A stretch of 64,000 nt of DNA from an uncultured Roseburia sp. (GTDB taxonomy: Bacteria; Bacillota; Clostridia; Lachnospirales; Lachnospiraceae). The DNA lies in NCBI GenBank assembly GCA_900550935.1, contig URUD01000010.1, positions 1 through 64,000 on the forward strand, read 5' to 3'. Shown here in pieces: positions 52,487 through 62,022 of this stretch. The stretch's first letter is position 1; every line of letters starts with the position of its first letter. The notes under the pieces were generated by a model. The model was not told the origin of the DNA. It ran no database searches and saw only the letters and a list, made by a program, of their open reading frames with translations. The translations under genes and the position numbers were made by a program.

Positions 52487-55400
52487 TCAGATTCCGCGGA
52501 AACGGAATTTTAATTCAAGTGGCTCTCCCGCCGGGATATGATACTCCGGATGTACCAGAGCACCCCAGCTGTCGTCGCCGCCAACGCCCATCTGTGCGAG
52601 TGCAACCCGGACAACCGTATAGTGCACTTCCGGCAGTTCATATGGATGCATTGCATTTTCCATCTCATGCGGGGTATAAGGCAGTGCTGAGAAAGACAGC
52701 TCGTCTCCTTCAAAGATCATTCCTCTGCCCTTTGCATCCGTTACTTTCGCATAACGGACACCGACTTTATTGCCACATTCCTGTGGCACTAAATATTTCG
52801 CCACATTGTCGGCAACACGGTTTCGGTAAATACCAAGTTTTGCCCCCTGTCTGCGGTCTGCATAGGTCTCTTCCGGTCCCATGCCGTACCACTCTAACTG
52901 ATCATAATCTGCATTCAGTTTGAACAGCATACCAAATTCCGGCATATCCGGCAATCCCTCTACCGGATCATAGAATAATTTTGTTTCCACTGTGCCATCT
53001 GCAAAAACGGTGTACGCTACTTTGCAGGATGCGATCGGTGTGGTCGGCAGCATATAGGTATAAGTTACGGTTACCATATGCTCTTCCTCTTTGACATCGA
53101 TCGGAAGGGCTTCGTTGGATAAGGATTTCGGACTTGCATACATACTGGCAATTTTCCACTGTGCATATCTTCCCGGTGCCACGCTTCCACAGTCGTTATC
53201 CACCGGTGCACGCCAGAAGTTCGGCATCGGGATCTTTTCGATCATCTCTTTTCCTGCATAGCGGTAGGAAACCAGACCTCCGCTCAGTTCAGAAAACAGA
53301 CAGTCAAAGTTTTCTCCCTTTACGCCAAGATTATAATGTCCGTGTACCACACGAAGCGGTTTTTGTGAAATGACAGGAATCTGTACTTTCTTATAGATCT
53401 TCTGTCCAAAAGCAACCTCATGCCCAGCCTTTGCCCATAACGTATCCTCTTTTAATGCAAAGGATATGGTAAGTGCGTACTCTGCATCGGTCGGAATAAC
53501 AAACGGGATCGGATAAGTTTCTTCGGAAAGCGGAGCTGCCGCTGTCTCTACTTTCTCCTTTTTCACAACAATGCCATTGCGCGCTAAGATCGCATAACAG
53601 TCATAGGCATCTGTGGACAGGAACAGATTTTTATTTTTCACAACAAAATTGTTCTGTTCAAATGCGACACTGATGTTCTGATAGTTGAATTTTACCTCCT
53701 GCATCTTTGGAGAAGCATCCCGCTCTCCTCCGTAGCAGATGCCATTTCCACTGAAATTATAATCGGTCGGACGATCTGCAAAGTCTCCACCGTATGCCTG
53801 AAATTCTTTTCCATAACGGTCTTTTTTCAGAATGGACTGGTCGATATAGTCCCAGATGAAGCCTCCCTGATAACGCGGATGGGTATCCGTCAGATCGGTG
53901 TATTTATGCATGGCTCCGCAGGAATTTCCCATTGCATGGGTGTACTCACAGCAGATAAATGGTTTCTCTTTGTGCTCTTCAAGGTATTCCACAATCCGGG
54001 TTACCGGCGGATACATCTGGCTCTCCATATCACTGGTTGCCTCATAAGTTCTGTCCTGAAAGATACCTTCATAATGAACAAGACGATGTGGATCAAGTTC
54101 TCTGAATTTCTGTGACATATCATAAATGACTTTTCCGCCATAGGATTCATTTCCGCAGGACCAGATCAGGATTGCCGGATGGTTCTTATCTCTCTGATAG
54201 CAGGAGTTGACGCGGTCTAACATCATCGGCTCCCAGTCCATATTGTCACCCGGTACGATCTTGTCTTTTTCTACTTTTCCTTTTAAATAAACATCCCAGG
54301 AACCGTGAGATTCCAGATTGTTCTCTGCGATCAGATACATGCCATATTCATCACACAGACCATATAAAGTTGAGTCATCCGGATAATGACAGGTTCTTAT
54401 GGCATTGATATTGTTCTGTTTCATGGTCACAATATCTTTTATCACTTCTTCTCTGTGCACAACACGTCCGGTCTTGCTGCTGAATTCGTGGCGATTTACA
54501 CCCTTAAATACGATGCGCTTTCCGTTCAGGCACATGATGCCGTCTTTCATCTCAAAACGGCGAAATCCTGCTTTCTGCTCCAACCACTCCACAGTATCTG
54601 CGCCATCCTTTGACAATTCGATCTCAAGCTGATAAAGTTCTGGAATCTCTGCACTCCATAAAACCGGGTCTGTCACTTTCTTACTGAACTGATTATCCCC
54701 ATCTTTTACGGCGATCTCTTCAGCAAAAATAACATTCCCGTCTTTTTTCAGTGTCAGTTTCGCTTTTCCCTCTCCCCTGATCTTCATGGCAAGCTCCAGG
54801 GAACCTGTCTTATAATCATCGGAAAGAAGCGATTCTATTTTCAGGTCATATACATGCACTTCTGCCATCGTATACAGATAAACGCTGCGGAAGATACCGG
54901 AGAACCGGAAGAAATCCTGATCCTCACACCAGCTTGATGAGGTCCATTTGAATACCGAAACAGCAATCTTGTTTTCGCCATCCTTCCAATATGGAGTCAG
55001 ATCAAATTCGGAAGGAGTGAAACTGTCCTCACTGTAACCCACATAACTGCCATTGACCCAGAGTGCAAATCCACTCTCCACACCCTGGAATGAGATATAA
55101 ATTCCCTTTTTGATAAAATCTTCCGGCAGTGTCACATATTTCACATAACTTGCCACCGGATTAAATTCCTCCGGTACCTGATCCGTCCAGATCTCTTCTC
55201 TGCCATCCCATGGGTACTGCACATTGGCATACTGCGGTACATCATAACCTTCCATCTGGATATGTGCCGGAACACGGATATCATCCCATGGTCTGCAATT
55301 ATAATCTTCTTTCTCAAATCCAGGAATCGTCATTGTATGATTTCTGGCATAGTGAAATTTCCAGACACCATCAAGTGAATAGCGTAGCCCTGAACTTTCA

Positions 55401-55507
55401 AGCTGTGCCTCTTCTTTTGTCTGATAGCAGATATGATCCGAATGTGCCGCCATGCGGTTTTCCTCAAAAAAAACCGGATCACTTATTTTCCTTACATCAA
55501 ATTCCAT
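52487..55507 (-). CDS. lacZ: GH2 beta-galactosidase (LacZ type)
   Basis: 1006 residues, five-domain LacZ length. Domains: sugar-binding (about 30-210), immunoglobulin-like (about 210-320), TIM barrel (about 320-610), and a C-terminal small-chain domain (about 720-1005). The acid/base is in ILIWSCGNESYGGKVI and the nucleophile in KPFICCEYTHAMGNSCGAMH. GVNRHEFSSKTGRV is the barrel entry. There is no signal peptide, so it is cytosolic. It releases galactose from oligosaccharides made by GH53 or imported. A terminator stands about 20 bases before its start, so expression depends on readthrough from the transporter operon. Confidence 0.94.
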   Translation of the reverse strand: MEFDVRKISDPVFFEENRMAAHSDHICYQTKEEAQLESSGLRYSLDGVWKFHYARNHTMTIPGFEKEDYNCRPWDDIRVPAHIQMEGYDVPQYANVQYPWDGREEIWTDQVPEEFNPVASYVKYVTLPEDFIKKGIYISFQGVESGFALWVNGSYVGYSEDSFTPSEFDLTPYWKDGENKIAVSVFKWTSSSWCEDQDFFRFSGIFRSVYLYTMAEVHVYDLKIESLLSDDYKTGSLELAMKIRGEGKAKLTLKKDGNVIFAEEIAVKDGDNQFSKKVTDPVLWSAEIPELYQLEIELSKDGADTVEWLEQKAGFRRFEMKDGIMCLNGKRIVFKGVNRHEFSSKTGRVVHREEVIKDIVTMKQNNINAIRTCHYPDDSTLYGLCDEYGMYLIAENNLESHGSWDVYLKGKVEKDKIVPGDNMDWEPMMLDRVNSCYQRDKNHPAILIWSCGNESYGGKVIYDMSQKFRELDPHRLVHYEGIFQDRTYEATSDMESQMYPPVTRIVEYLEEHKEKPFICCEYTHAMGNSCGAMHKYTDLTDTHPRYQGGFIWDYIDQSILKKDRYGKEFQAYGGDFADRPTDYNFSGNGICYGGERDASPKMQEVKFNYQNISVAFEQNNFVVKNKNLFLSTDAYDCYAILARNGIVVKKEKVETAAAPLSEETYPIPFVIPTDAEYALTISFALKEDTLWAKAGHEVAFGQKIYKKVQIPVISQKPLRVVHGHYNLGVKGENFDCLFSELSGGLVSYRYAGKEMIEKIPMPNFWRAPVDNDCGSVAPGRYAQWKIASMYASPKSLSNEALPIDVKEEEHMVTVTYTYMLPTTPIASCKVAYTVFADGTVETKLFYDPVEGLPDMPEFGMLFKLNADYDQLEWYGMGPEETYADRRQGAKLGIYRNRVADNVAKYLVPQECGNKVGVRYAKVTDAKGRGMIFEGDELSFSALPYTPHEMENAMHPYELPEVHYTVVRVALAQMGVGGDDSWGALVHPEYHIPAGEPLELKFRFRGI

Positions 55508-55526
55508 AAGTCACCTCATTTCTGCG

Positions 55527-55557
55527 AAAAAAACCGGCGGTGAATCTCACCACCGGT
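55527..55557 (-). terminator. Terminator between the permease and GH2 genes
   Basis: On the minus strand stem ACCGGTGGTGA / TCACCGCCGGT (one T-G pair) with a 3-base loop, followed by seven T. It could reduce GH2 expression relative to the transporter. Confidence 0.88.
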
Positions 55558-55581
55558 CTTATTTTCTCGCGCCTTATCTTT

Positions 55582-56412
55582 TTATTTTACTGCTCCTGTA
55601 ATACCTTCGGCAAATTGTTTTTGCAATACAAAGAAAATGATCATCGTAGGAATAGAACAGAACAATACGCCCATCATCAATACACCATAGTCAATGGTAT
55701 ATCCGGCAGCCACATTGGCAATTAACATCGGCATGGTCTGCGCACTGTTATCGGTCATAACAACCTTTGGCCACAGATATGCGTTCCATGCGTTCATAAA
55801 AGTAATAACTGCTGCTGCCGCATAAGTCGATCTCATGATCGGCATATACATTTTAAAGAAAATCTTAAACTCGCTTAATCCATCGATACGGGCTGCCTCC
55901 ATGATATCCACTGGGAAGTTTCTGGAATTCTGGCGGAACATCATGATCAAAAACGGTGTGGAGATCGCCGGCAGGATAAATGCCCAGACCGTATTTAACA
56001 GCCTCATTTTCGAGATCATCTTAAACAGAGGGATCATCGTTGCAACCTGCGGTACCATCATCGCAAGCAATAATACAGAGAATACTCTGTCTTTGTGTCT
56101 GTCATGGTACAGTTCAAATCCATAACCTGCCAGTGAGCAGATAAATAATGCTGCTATCGTCTGAACACCTGCATACAGGAAAGAGTTTCCAAGTGCTCCC
56201 CAAAGGTCCTGCTGCGCAATCAGTTTCTGGAAGTTCTCGATCGCATGTGTACCAAATGTGATCTTTCCTCTTGCTACCTCTACGGAAGTATTCGTCGCTG
56301 CTGTGATCATCCAGTAAAGTGGAAAGACTGAAATCAGTGAAACAATCGTCAGAAAAATATAGGACGGGATCAGTCTCTTCTGGATCCCTGATGTTTTTCT
56401 TTTCTTAATCAC
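55582..56412 (-). CDS. Carbohydrate ABC transporter permease, MalG type
   Basis: 276 residues, six membrane segments. GTG 56412 is taken as the start because AGGTG lies 6 bases upstream; GTG 56421 is the alternative. The cytoplasmic coupling motif EAARIDGLSEFKIFFKMYMP (EAA loop) contacts the ATPase. It overlaps the MalF-type gene. No ATPase gene is in the locus, so a shared MsmK-like ATPase elsewhere is expected, as is common in Firmicutes. The ligand is probably galactooligosaccharide. Confidence 0.9.
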   Translation of the reverse strand: MIKKRKTSGIQKRLIPSYIFLTIVSLISVFPLYWMITAATNTSVEVARGKITFGTHAIENFQKLIAQQDLWGALGNSFLYAGVQTIAALFICSLAGYGFELYHDRHKDRVFSVLLLAMMVPQVATMIPLFKMISKMRLLNTVWAFILPAISTPFLIMMFRQNSRNFPVDIMEAARIDGLSEFKIFFKMYMPIMRSTYAAAAVITFMNAWNAYLWPKVVMTDNSAQTMPMLIANVAAGYTIDYGVLMMGVLFCSIPTMIIFFVLQKQFAEGITGAVK

Positions 56413-57304
56413 GCTTATCACCTACTTTCATATTAATTGCAGCAAGGACTGCTACTAAAATAAATACAAAGAAGGACATTGCTGACGCATATCCAAAGTT
56501 TGCAACACCCTGTCCAAAGGAGTTGTTGTAAATGTAATGCGACATTGTAATGGTTGAGTTTGCCGGTCCACCTTTTGTTAAGTTTACAGACTCATCGAAC
56601 AACTGTAAGGTACCATTGATTGACATGATCACGGTCATAACGATCGTTGGTTTCAACAGTGGAACGGTAATCTTCCAGAATGTTTTCCAGCCGTTTGCCC
56701 CATCGATCTTCGCTGCCTCATATACGGAATACTCAATATTCTGTAATCCGGCAAGGAAAAATACCATATTGTATCCGGTCCATCTCCAGATCAGTGCGAT
56801 AATGATGATCGCTTTTGCGCTTCCTGAATTTCCAAGGAAGTTGATGTTTTCATGGATGATCCCAAGGTTCATCAAAATAGAGTTCATCAGACCCTGTGTT
56901 GCAAATAAAGATTTAAAGATCAAAGAATAAGAAACCAGTGATGTTGCACATGGAAGGAACACACAGGTACGAAAGAATCCTTTGAATTTTAAGTCCTTAT
57001 TGTTTAAAAGCTGTGCTAAAAGTATCGCAAGGATTAACATGATCGGTACTTCGATCAATAAATATAGGAACGTATTCCCAACAGAACGAAGAAATAATTT
57101 GTCCTGGAACATTCGTGTGTAATTGTAAAAAATCGGTTCTGCCCATTTCATGTTGGCAGAAGAACCTGTCTTTAATGATGTGATTATCGCCTGGATAATC
57201 GGATAAAAACTCATTACTGCGATTAAAATCGTTGCCGGTGCCAGATAGATCCAGCCTGCTGCGTGCTGTTTTGCCACCACGCTCATACCTTTTTTCTTCT
57301 TCAA
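56405..57304 (-). CDS. Carbohydrate ABC transporter permease, MalF/UgpA type
   Basis: 299 residues, six membrane segments. The start is probably TTG 57304 (GGGGGG 6 bases upstream), or ATG 57286. The EAA loop is YEAAKIDGANGWKTFWKITV, followed by PLLKPTIVMTVIMSINGTLQ. It forms the channel with the MalG-type subunit, whose gene it overlaps. A terminator-like hairpin separates it from the binding-protein gene upstream, which fits the usual excess of binding protein over permease. Confidence 0.9.
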   Translation of the reverse strand: MKKKKGMSVVAKQHAAGWIYLAPATILIAVMSFYPIIQAIITSLKTGSSANMKWAEPIFYNYTRMFQDKLFLRSVGNTFLYLLIEVPIMLILAILLAQLLNNKDLKFKGFFRTCVFLPCATSLVSYSLIFKSLFATQGLMNSILMNLGIIHENINFLGNSGSAKAIIIIALIWRWTGYNMVFFLAGLQNIEYSVYEAAKIDGANGWKTFWKITVPLLKPTIVMTVIMSINGTLQLFDESVNLTKGGPANSTITMSHYIYNNSFGQGVANFGYASAMSFFVFILVAVLAAINMKVGDKRD

Positions 57305-57323
57305 TGTAAGCCCCCCTTTTTAG

Positions 57324-57353
57324 CAAAAGGGGAATCGGGTTTGCCGACTCCCC
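57324..57353 (-). terminator. Attenuating terminator between binding-protein and permease genes
   Basis: On the minus strand stem GGGGAGTCGG / CCGATTCCCC (one G-T pair), loop CAAAC, followed by TTTT. Likely partial termination. Confidence 0.75.
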
Positions 57354-57366
57354 TTCCATTCAATTA

Positions 57367-58746
57367 CTAGTTGCCCATTTCAAAGTTCAACTGGTCTTCT
57401 GCTGCCTGTAATGCTTCTGTAACGTCTGTACCGTTCTGGATATTGATGATTGCTGCTGCAATCTGTGTACGGCAGGTGTAATGATAATCACTCTGCTCGA
57501 TTACCGGTACGTGGGATCCCATCTCTACGATCTGTGCGTAGATCGGTGTATTGTTGAAGTATGCAACACCCTGACTGTAAACATCTGATTTACCGGCAGA
57601 GATACAGGTTGTGATAACACCACCATTGGTTAATGCTGCATCATAAGTTGCTGAGCTTCCGCCAAATGTATAGCTTAAGAATTTCTTAGCTAAATCTGTG
57701 TTCTGGCAGTTTGCTGTGATATAAAGAGAAGCTCCTCCGTTGGAAGCATATCCCTCGCCGCCCTCGATGGTTGGCATAGAAGTGATCTCCCATTTTCCAC
57801 TGTTTTCAGAAACCTGCTCGATGGTCGGGATGATCCAGTTACCATTCATGACACCAGCTACCATGTCACCGATGATGGTCTGATCGGTATAATCGGACCA
57901 GTCATTTGCCAGATATAATACGTTTCTGTTGATCATTTCACCGATGATCTCTACGATCTTAACTAATTTCTCATTCTCTGTGATGTATGGTTTGCCATCT
58001 TTGAACTGTGACTCGCCTTCTGCCTGAAGCATCATGTATACCAGGTCGTTTCCATCACCATCCATGGAAAGTAAATATTTGCCTGTTTTGTTGTATACTT
58101 CTTCACCGATGTCTATGAATTTATCCCAGGTAATACCTGTCATATCATCAATGGTGTATCCGCATTCCTCTAACAGATCTACACGATATGCACAGATAAC
58201 AGTACCATTGTCTACCGGAAAACCATAGTGCACACCATCGATCGTGGAGTAAGAAAGTTTCTCAGCTGCGAAATCAGACCAGTCAACATCTGCATCATCT
58301 ACCGGTACGAATGCATTCGGATAATCTGCTACATAACGTCCGATCCAGTGATCCTGGAATAAAACGATATCTGGTAATGTGCTGTAATCACCTGCAGAAC
58401 CTGCTAATGTGATGGCATCCTCGATATCAGATGACTGTGACTGCTCGATGATCTCCAATTCGAAATCCGGATCAACGTTTGCTTTATAGTCATCTGCTGC
58501 TGCCTGCAGTGCCGGGATATTGAAGTTTGCATCCCACGCGTAAACGGTAAGTTTATTGTCACCACCTGCTGCATCAGAAGAAGTATCTGCTGCGTCTTTG
58601 CTATCGCTGGCATCTGCGGTTGTTGTTCCGCTGCCATTGCTTCCTGTGTTGGTGGAAGCTGAGTTTCCATTGCCAGATCCACAGCCAGCTGTCATGGTTG
58701 CAATCATCGCTGTGACTAACATAAGTGACACTACTTTTTTCTTCAT
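57367..58746 (-). CDS. Extracellular sugar-binding lipoprotein of an ABC transporter
   Basis: 459 residues, family 1 (MalE-like) binding protein. The signal peptide ends in TAGC (Cys22), followed by a Ser/Thr/Gly/Asn linker to residue 60. The mature domain starts NKLTVYAWDANFNIPALQAA; typical segments are YGFPVDNGTVICAYRVDLLE, YMMLQAEGESQFKDGKPYIT and VAGVMNGNWIIPTIEQV. It hands the sugar to the two permeases encoded next. The locus (GH2, GH53, galK, galT) points to beta-galactooligosaccharides as ligand. It has a strong GGGAGG site. Confidence 0.92.
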   Translation of the reverse strand: MKKKVVSLMLVTAMIATMTAGCGSGNGNSASTNTGSNGSGTTTADASDSKDAADTSSDAAGGDNKLTVYAWDANFNIPALQAAADDYKANVDPDFELEIIEQSQSSDIEDAITLAGSAGDYSTLPDIVLFQDHWIGRYVADYPNAFVPVDDADVDWSDFAAEKLSYSTIDGVHYGFPVDNGTVICAYRVDLLEECGYTIDDMTGITWDKFIDIGEEVYNKTGKYLLSMDGDGNDLVYMMLQAEGESQFKDGKPYITENEKLVKIVEIIGEMINRNVLYLANDWSDYTDQTIIGDMVAGVMNGNWIIPTIEQVSENSGKWEITSMPTIEGGEGYASNGGASLYITANCQNTDLAKKFLSYTFGGSSATYDAALTNGGVITTCISAGKSDVYSQGVAYFNNTPIYAQIVEMGSHVPVIEQSDYHYTCRTQIAAAIINIQNGTDVTEALQAAEDQLNFEMGN

Positions 58747-58929
58747 AAAATGTACCTCCCAAAATGTATCATTTTAACCAATCATTTTTTTAACAGCGTT
58801 TTTATCATTCGTCATTTTGACTGATATTTCGTTGTTTTCGATTGATTGTATGTATATTATAACGAAATATAGTGCCTTGTAGTGCGCATATTCCGATGTA
58901 AAACACGCATATCTGACCATTTATGGGCA
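58747..58929 (-). promoter_or_regulatory. Intergenic promoter region of the galactan transporter operon
   Basis: On the minus strand a good TATAAT -10 lies at 58856-58861, but the -35 position (about CACTAC) is far from consensus, which fits activation by the AraC protein encoded upstream. The leader is about 100 bases, AT-rich, with TGAC-containing repeats but no clear hairpin. Confidence 0.55.
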
Positions 58930-59880
58930 TTACCAGCCTTTTCGGGCTGAGATATGATAATTGAGCAGTTTGTGCTCATAATTTTCCGGGTTGATTTTCC
59001 ACTGATAGGGAGATGTATTCAGGAATTTCTTGAAATTCCGGTTAAACGTAGACGTTGTTGCAAAGCCCACTTTTTGTGCCACGATATCCATAGAATCGTT
59101 TGTTTTCTTCATCAGATCACATGCTTTCTGGATCCGCACCAGATTGATATAATCAACCGGTGACATGTTCATACAGCCCTCAAACAGCCGTCTGAAATGT
59201 GTTTCACTCATATGGCATGCCTTTGCCAGTTCCTCCACCCGTATCATATGCATATACTCTGCTTTGACATATTCTAAAGCGGCTCCGATCTGGGAAACTC
59301 CTGCGTTCTTTCTGGCATTCCCTTCCGGCTCCACCCGGATGTCCTCCTGCTCGTTCATGCGCAGGATCTCTGTGATCAATACATACAAAAGTCCTTTGAC
59401 ACTGTCCACATAATGCAGCCGTTTTGCACGCATCTCTTCCATGATCATTCGGATGATCAATGCCAGATTCCGATTCTCCCACTCATGGATAAACAATGGT
59501 TTTGAGTTGATTTTTTCCAGCAGTTCTCTCTGATAGAGTTCATTTTCCGGATACATTTCTGCGATGATCTGTGCCGGTTCTAAAAATAAATACTCCCAGA
59601 AGCTTGGTCCCTCGTCTATATTACTGATCGTTATATGTGGATAATTTGCCGGTATCACACTTACCATCGCCGGCTGATACAGCATCCCTTTTCCATCCAG
59701 GAACAGTTCTCCACCACCGCTGCGGCAATATCCAATCTCCATCAGATTATGAAAATGATGCCCCGTCTCATCATGTCCATAGTCCCTGATCCAGCTATCC
59801 CCCAGCAAAGCCAGTACATATTCATTTTGCGGCACTTCATAAAACCGTAATTCCATCGTTCCGGCTTTCTTCTTTTTCAT
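58930..59880 (-). CDS. AraC-family transcriptional regulator
   Basis: 316 residues from ATG 59880, behind AGGAGG. An N-terminal cupin-like sensor (HFHNLMEIGYCRSGGGELFL; MVSVIPANYPHITIS) is followed by a helical linker and the double HTH at about 205-305: HMIRVEELAKACHMSETHFR, NMSPVDYINLVRIQKACDLM, then IVAQKVGFATTSTFNRNFKK. It is the likely activator of the galactan operon directly downstream, responding to a galactose-containing sugar. It follows the zinc-ribbon gene, separated by a terminator. Confidence 0.9.
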   Translation of the reverse strand: MKKKKAGTMELRFYEVPQNEYVLALLGDSWIRDYGHDETGHHFHNLMEIGYCRSGGGELFLDGKGMLYQPAMVSVIPANYPHITISNIDEGPSFWEYLFLEPAQIIAEMYPENELYQRELLEKINSKPLFIHEWENRNLALIIRMIMEEMRAKRLHYVDSVKGLLYVLITEILRMNEQEDIRVEPEGNARKNAGVSQIGAALEYVKAEYMHMIRVEELAKACHMSETHFRRLFEGCMNMSPVDYINLVRIQKACDLMKKTNDSMDIVAQKVGFATTSTFNRNFKKFLNTSPYQWKINPENYEHKLLNYHISARKGW

Positions 59881-59911
59881 TCCTGTGCTCCTCCTGTCTT
59901 TCGTCAGATTC

Positions 59912-59952
59912 AAAACGCAGCGGAACAGGTTTTTCCCGCCCACTGCGTTTTT
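59912..59952 (-). terminator. Terminator behind the second sugar operon
   Basis: Stem AAAACGCAG / CTGCGTTTT (59912-59920 / 59943-59951) with a 22-base loop containing an inner GGAA/TTCC pair. It is T-rich on both sides. It separates the zinc-ribbon gene from the AraC gene. Confidence 0.8.
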
Positions 59953-59960
59953 ATCGTAGC

Positions 59961-60179
59961 TTAGTCAAAATCAAATTTGTCGAAACGTTTCATCATTGCA
60001 CGATAGCGGAAACGAACCATTTCATTTTTTTCAAGCACATCCTCTTCCGTTCCAGTGTACTGACAGCGAATACAGTAGTACTCTTTTTTATCCTTATCAT
60101 AGAACATATCAATGTCTAAGTCCCTCATAAAGCAGGATGGACATCTATAATTTAATTTGCCTTTTCCAGATTGAGCCAT
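59961..60179 (-). CDS. Small zinc-ribbon protein
   Basis: 72 residues with an AGGAGG site 10 bases upstream. Two CxxC pairs, YRCPSCFMRD and YYCIRCQYTG, about 22 residues apart, form a zinc ribbon. The tail is basic and aromatic (MVRFRYRAMMKRFDKFDFD). It overlaps the large unknown gene by 28 bases, so the two are translationally coupled, and both lie in the transporter operon. I do not recognise a function; binding of nucleic acid or of the large partner is possible. Confidence 0.7.
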   Translation of the reverse strand: MAQSGKGKLNYRCPSCFMRDLDIDMFYDKDKKEYYCIRCQYTGTEEDVLEKNEMVRFRYRAMMKRFDKFDFD

Positions 60180-61996
60180 GTTGAAAATACCTCCTTGTCT
60201 GCCATTGTCTTTTTATATCCTAATGTAAACATTGGAGAGAACGCGTATCCCTCATGGATATAACCTTCTGCATCCTTTGCTTCTGTGCTTAAAGAAACCT
60301 TTGTCTCGATAGGCGGAACGACTGCGCTTACCTCTGCTGCTCCTGTTTCAGCAGCTTCACGGCATTTGTACTCATAGTTGATGGTCTTGCTGCCGCAGGT
60401 TAAAGTAATTCCTGTCATATCTTCCGGATACTCTGTGGTGCCATAGCATGCTACCATGTATTCATTGATCTCTACTTTTGCTGCTGGATCACTCATTTCT
60501 AAGATGTTACGCTCAATGCGGATACGTCCGGTTCCCTCTTCAAAGTACTCTTTTGTCTGTAATGTTACAGTTAATCCATCAAATTCGATATCAACCGGGT
60601 CTAAGGTCAGGACTCTTGCGGTTACATTGCCGGAAGCATCTTTCTCTTCTGAGAAGTGTGCTTTGGTGCGGCAGAGACATAAGTCAACCTCTTCTCCGTT
60701 GTAGCAGACTTTCGCACTTCTTACCGTGCCTTCTCCTGCATAGTGTGTGAAATAACCTGCACGGTATTTCTCCTGGATCAAGAATGGATAAGAAGCATCC
60801 TGAACGTGTTTGGTTCCGATACCAACTTCCCATTTTAATTTTGCTGCATATGGACGCAAGTCAACGATCGCACCACCCTGATCCATGTTGACACATGCTC
60901 TCATGTATGGATCGCAGTACCAGAATACCTGCTTGTCTGATCCGTATAAGATATCTCTCCAAAGTGCACATTCCGGCTCTGTGTAGTGTTTTTTCTCACG
61001 ATAGTAATCTGCGAACTCAGCCATGGTCATATCAACCAGTTTGCCTTCTTTTTTCAGCTTGCCATAATATGCACAACCATCTTCGTAAGATTTTAACAGT
61101 AATTCATAGGGTGCTTCCCAACGTCCCATCTTGTTCATCCAGCCTGGTCCAACGAACATCATATTGTAAGCGTAACCATTGTTGTATTTTTCAAGAGAAC
61201 GGTACTGATCGATCAGGTTGTACAGATATGGGTACTCCCAGGTCTTTGAGTCATAGATCATACCACGTAATACATTCTGTGGATGTGTTCCGAAGTTGGA
61301 ACCATTTCCATCGTAGCATGCGATCAGGTCACGGGATAAGTGAGGGATCGCTACGATACCGCTGTCCTCAGCCTCGTTTGCTGCAGGTGCATGCGTGTTC
61401 TGTTTGGAAGGGATCCATGGTGCCCATGGGCCGCCATCGAATAAAGTATACCAGGAATTGTTACAGGTATGATATGCTTTTGGTCCTTCTTCCCAGCAGG
61501 TAGCAACAGCGCATTTTACCATCGGATATTTTTCCTTGATATAATTGGTCAGCTCGGCATCCATGTAATAAGAACCGGTTGACTCCGGATAAAATCCAAA
61601 TCTGTCATGGAATTTCTCAAATACATCATTGACGATCTCTTTTTTATCTTCCATAGAGAACATCCAGATACAGAAATCCTTGGTGTTGTATTTCTCACGG
61701 AACTCTTTGCAGGGAAGTCCTAATAAGGACAGTGCAATCTCGTCTCCGTATTTCTCATGATGTTCTTTTGCCAGTGCGACTGCCTCGTCGTTGAACAGAC
61801 TGGCATATGTCATCTGAATGGTTGTCTTTAATCCATTTTTATGTGCAGCTTCCTGCTGTGTCTTAAAGATATCCAAAGACTCTGTCAAAAGAGCTTTTCT
61901 GCCGATATCTTCTGTTTTTCCATGACCAGTAACCTTTTCCGCATACTCCGGAACCATCTCTGGACGATGAATAAGATTCAATACAAATTTATCCAT
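60152..61996 (-). CDS. Large unrecognised protein of the second sugar ABC operon
   Basis: 614 residues, no signal peptide, no membrane segment. The first half has a glycosidase or deacetylase-like look: FVLNLIHRPEMVPEYAEKVT, FYPESTGSYYMDAELTNYIK, CAVATCWEEGPKAYHTCNNS. Conserved acidic and aromatic residues and His clusters suggest a (beta/alpha)-barrel of NodB/GH57-like type. The second half, from about residue 360, is probably beta-sandwich. It is encoded behind two sugar permeases and is overlapped by a zinc-ribbon gene. A cytosolic carbohydrate-active enzyme of an undescribed family is a fair hypothesis; I cannot assign a reaction. Confidence 0.6.
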   Translation of the reverse strand: MDKFVLNLIHRPEMVPEYAEKVTGHGKTEDIGRKALLTESLDIFKTQQEAAHKNGLKTTIQMTYASLFNDEAVALAKEHHEKYGDEIALSLLGLPCKEFREKYNTKDFCIWMFSMEDKKEIVNDVFEKFHDRFGFYPESTGSYYMDAELTNYIKEKYPMVKCAVATCWEEGPKAYHTCNNSWYTLFDGGPWAPWIPSKQNTHAPAANEAEDSGIVAIPHLSRDLIACYDGNGSNFGTHPQNVLRGMIYDSKTWEYPYLYNLIDQYRSLEKYNNGYAYNMMFVGPGWMNKMGRWEAPYELLLKSYEDGCAYYGKLKKEGKLVDMTMAEFADYYREKKHYTEPECALWRDILYGSDKQVFWYCDPYMRACVNMDQGGAIVDLRPYAAKLKWEVGIGTKHVQDASYPFLIQEKYRAGYFTHYAGEGTVRSAKVCYNGEEVDLCLCRTKAHFSEEKDASGNVTARVLTLDPVDIEFDGLTVTLQTKEYFEEGTGRIRIERNILEMSDPAAKVEINEYMVACYGTTEYPEDMTGITLTCGSKTINYEYKCREAAETGAAEVSAVVPPIETKVSLSTEAKDAEGYIHEGYAFSPMFTLGYKKTMADKEVFSTWLNLEKAN

Positions 61997-62022
61997 TTTT
62001 CTTTCTCCTCTAGATATTTGTT

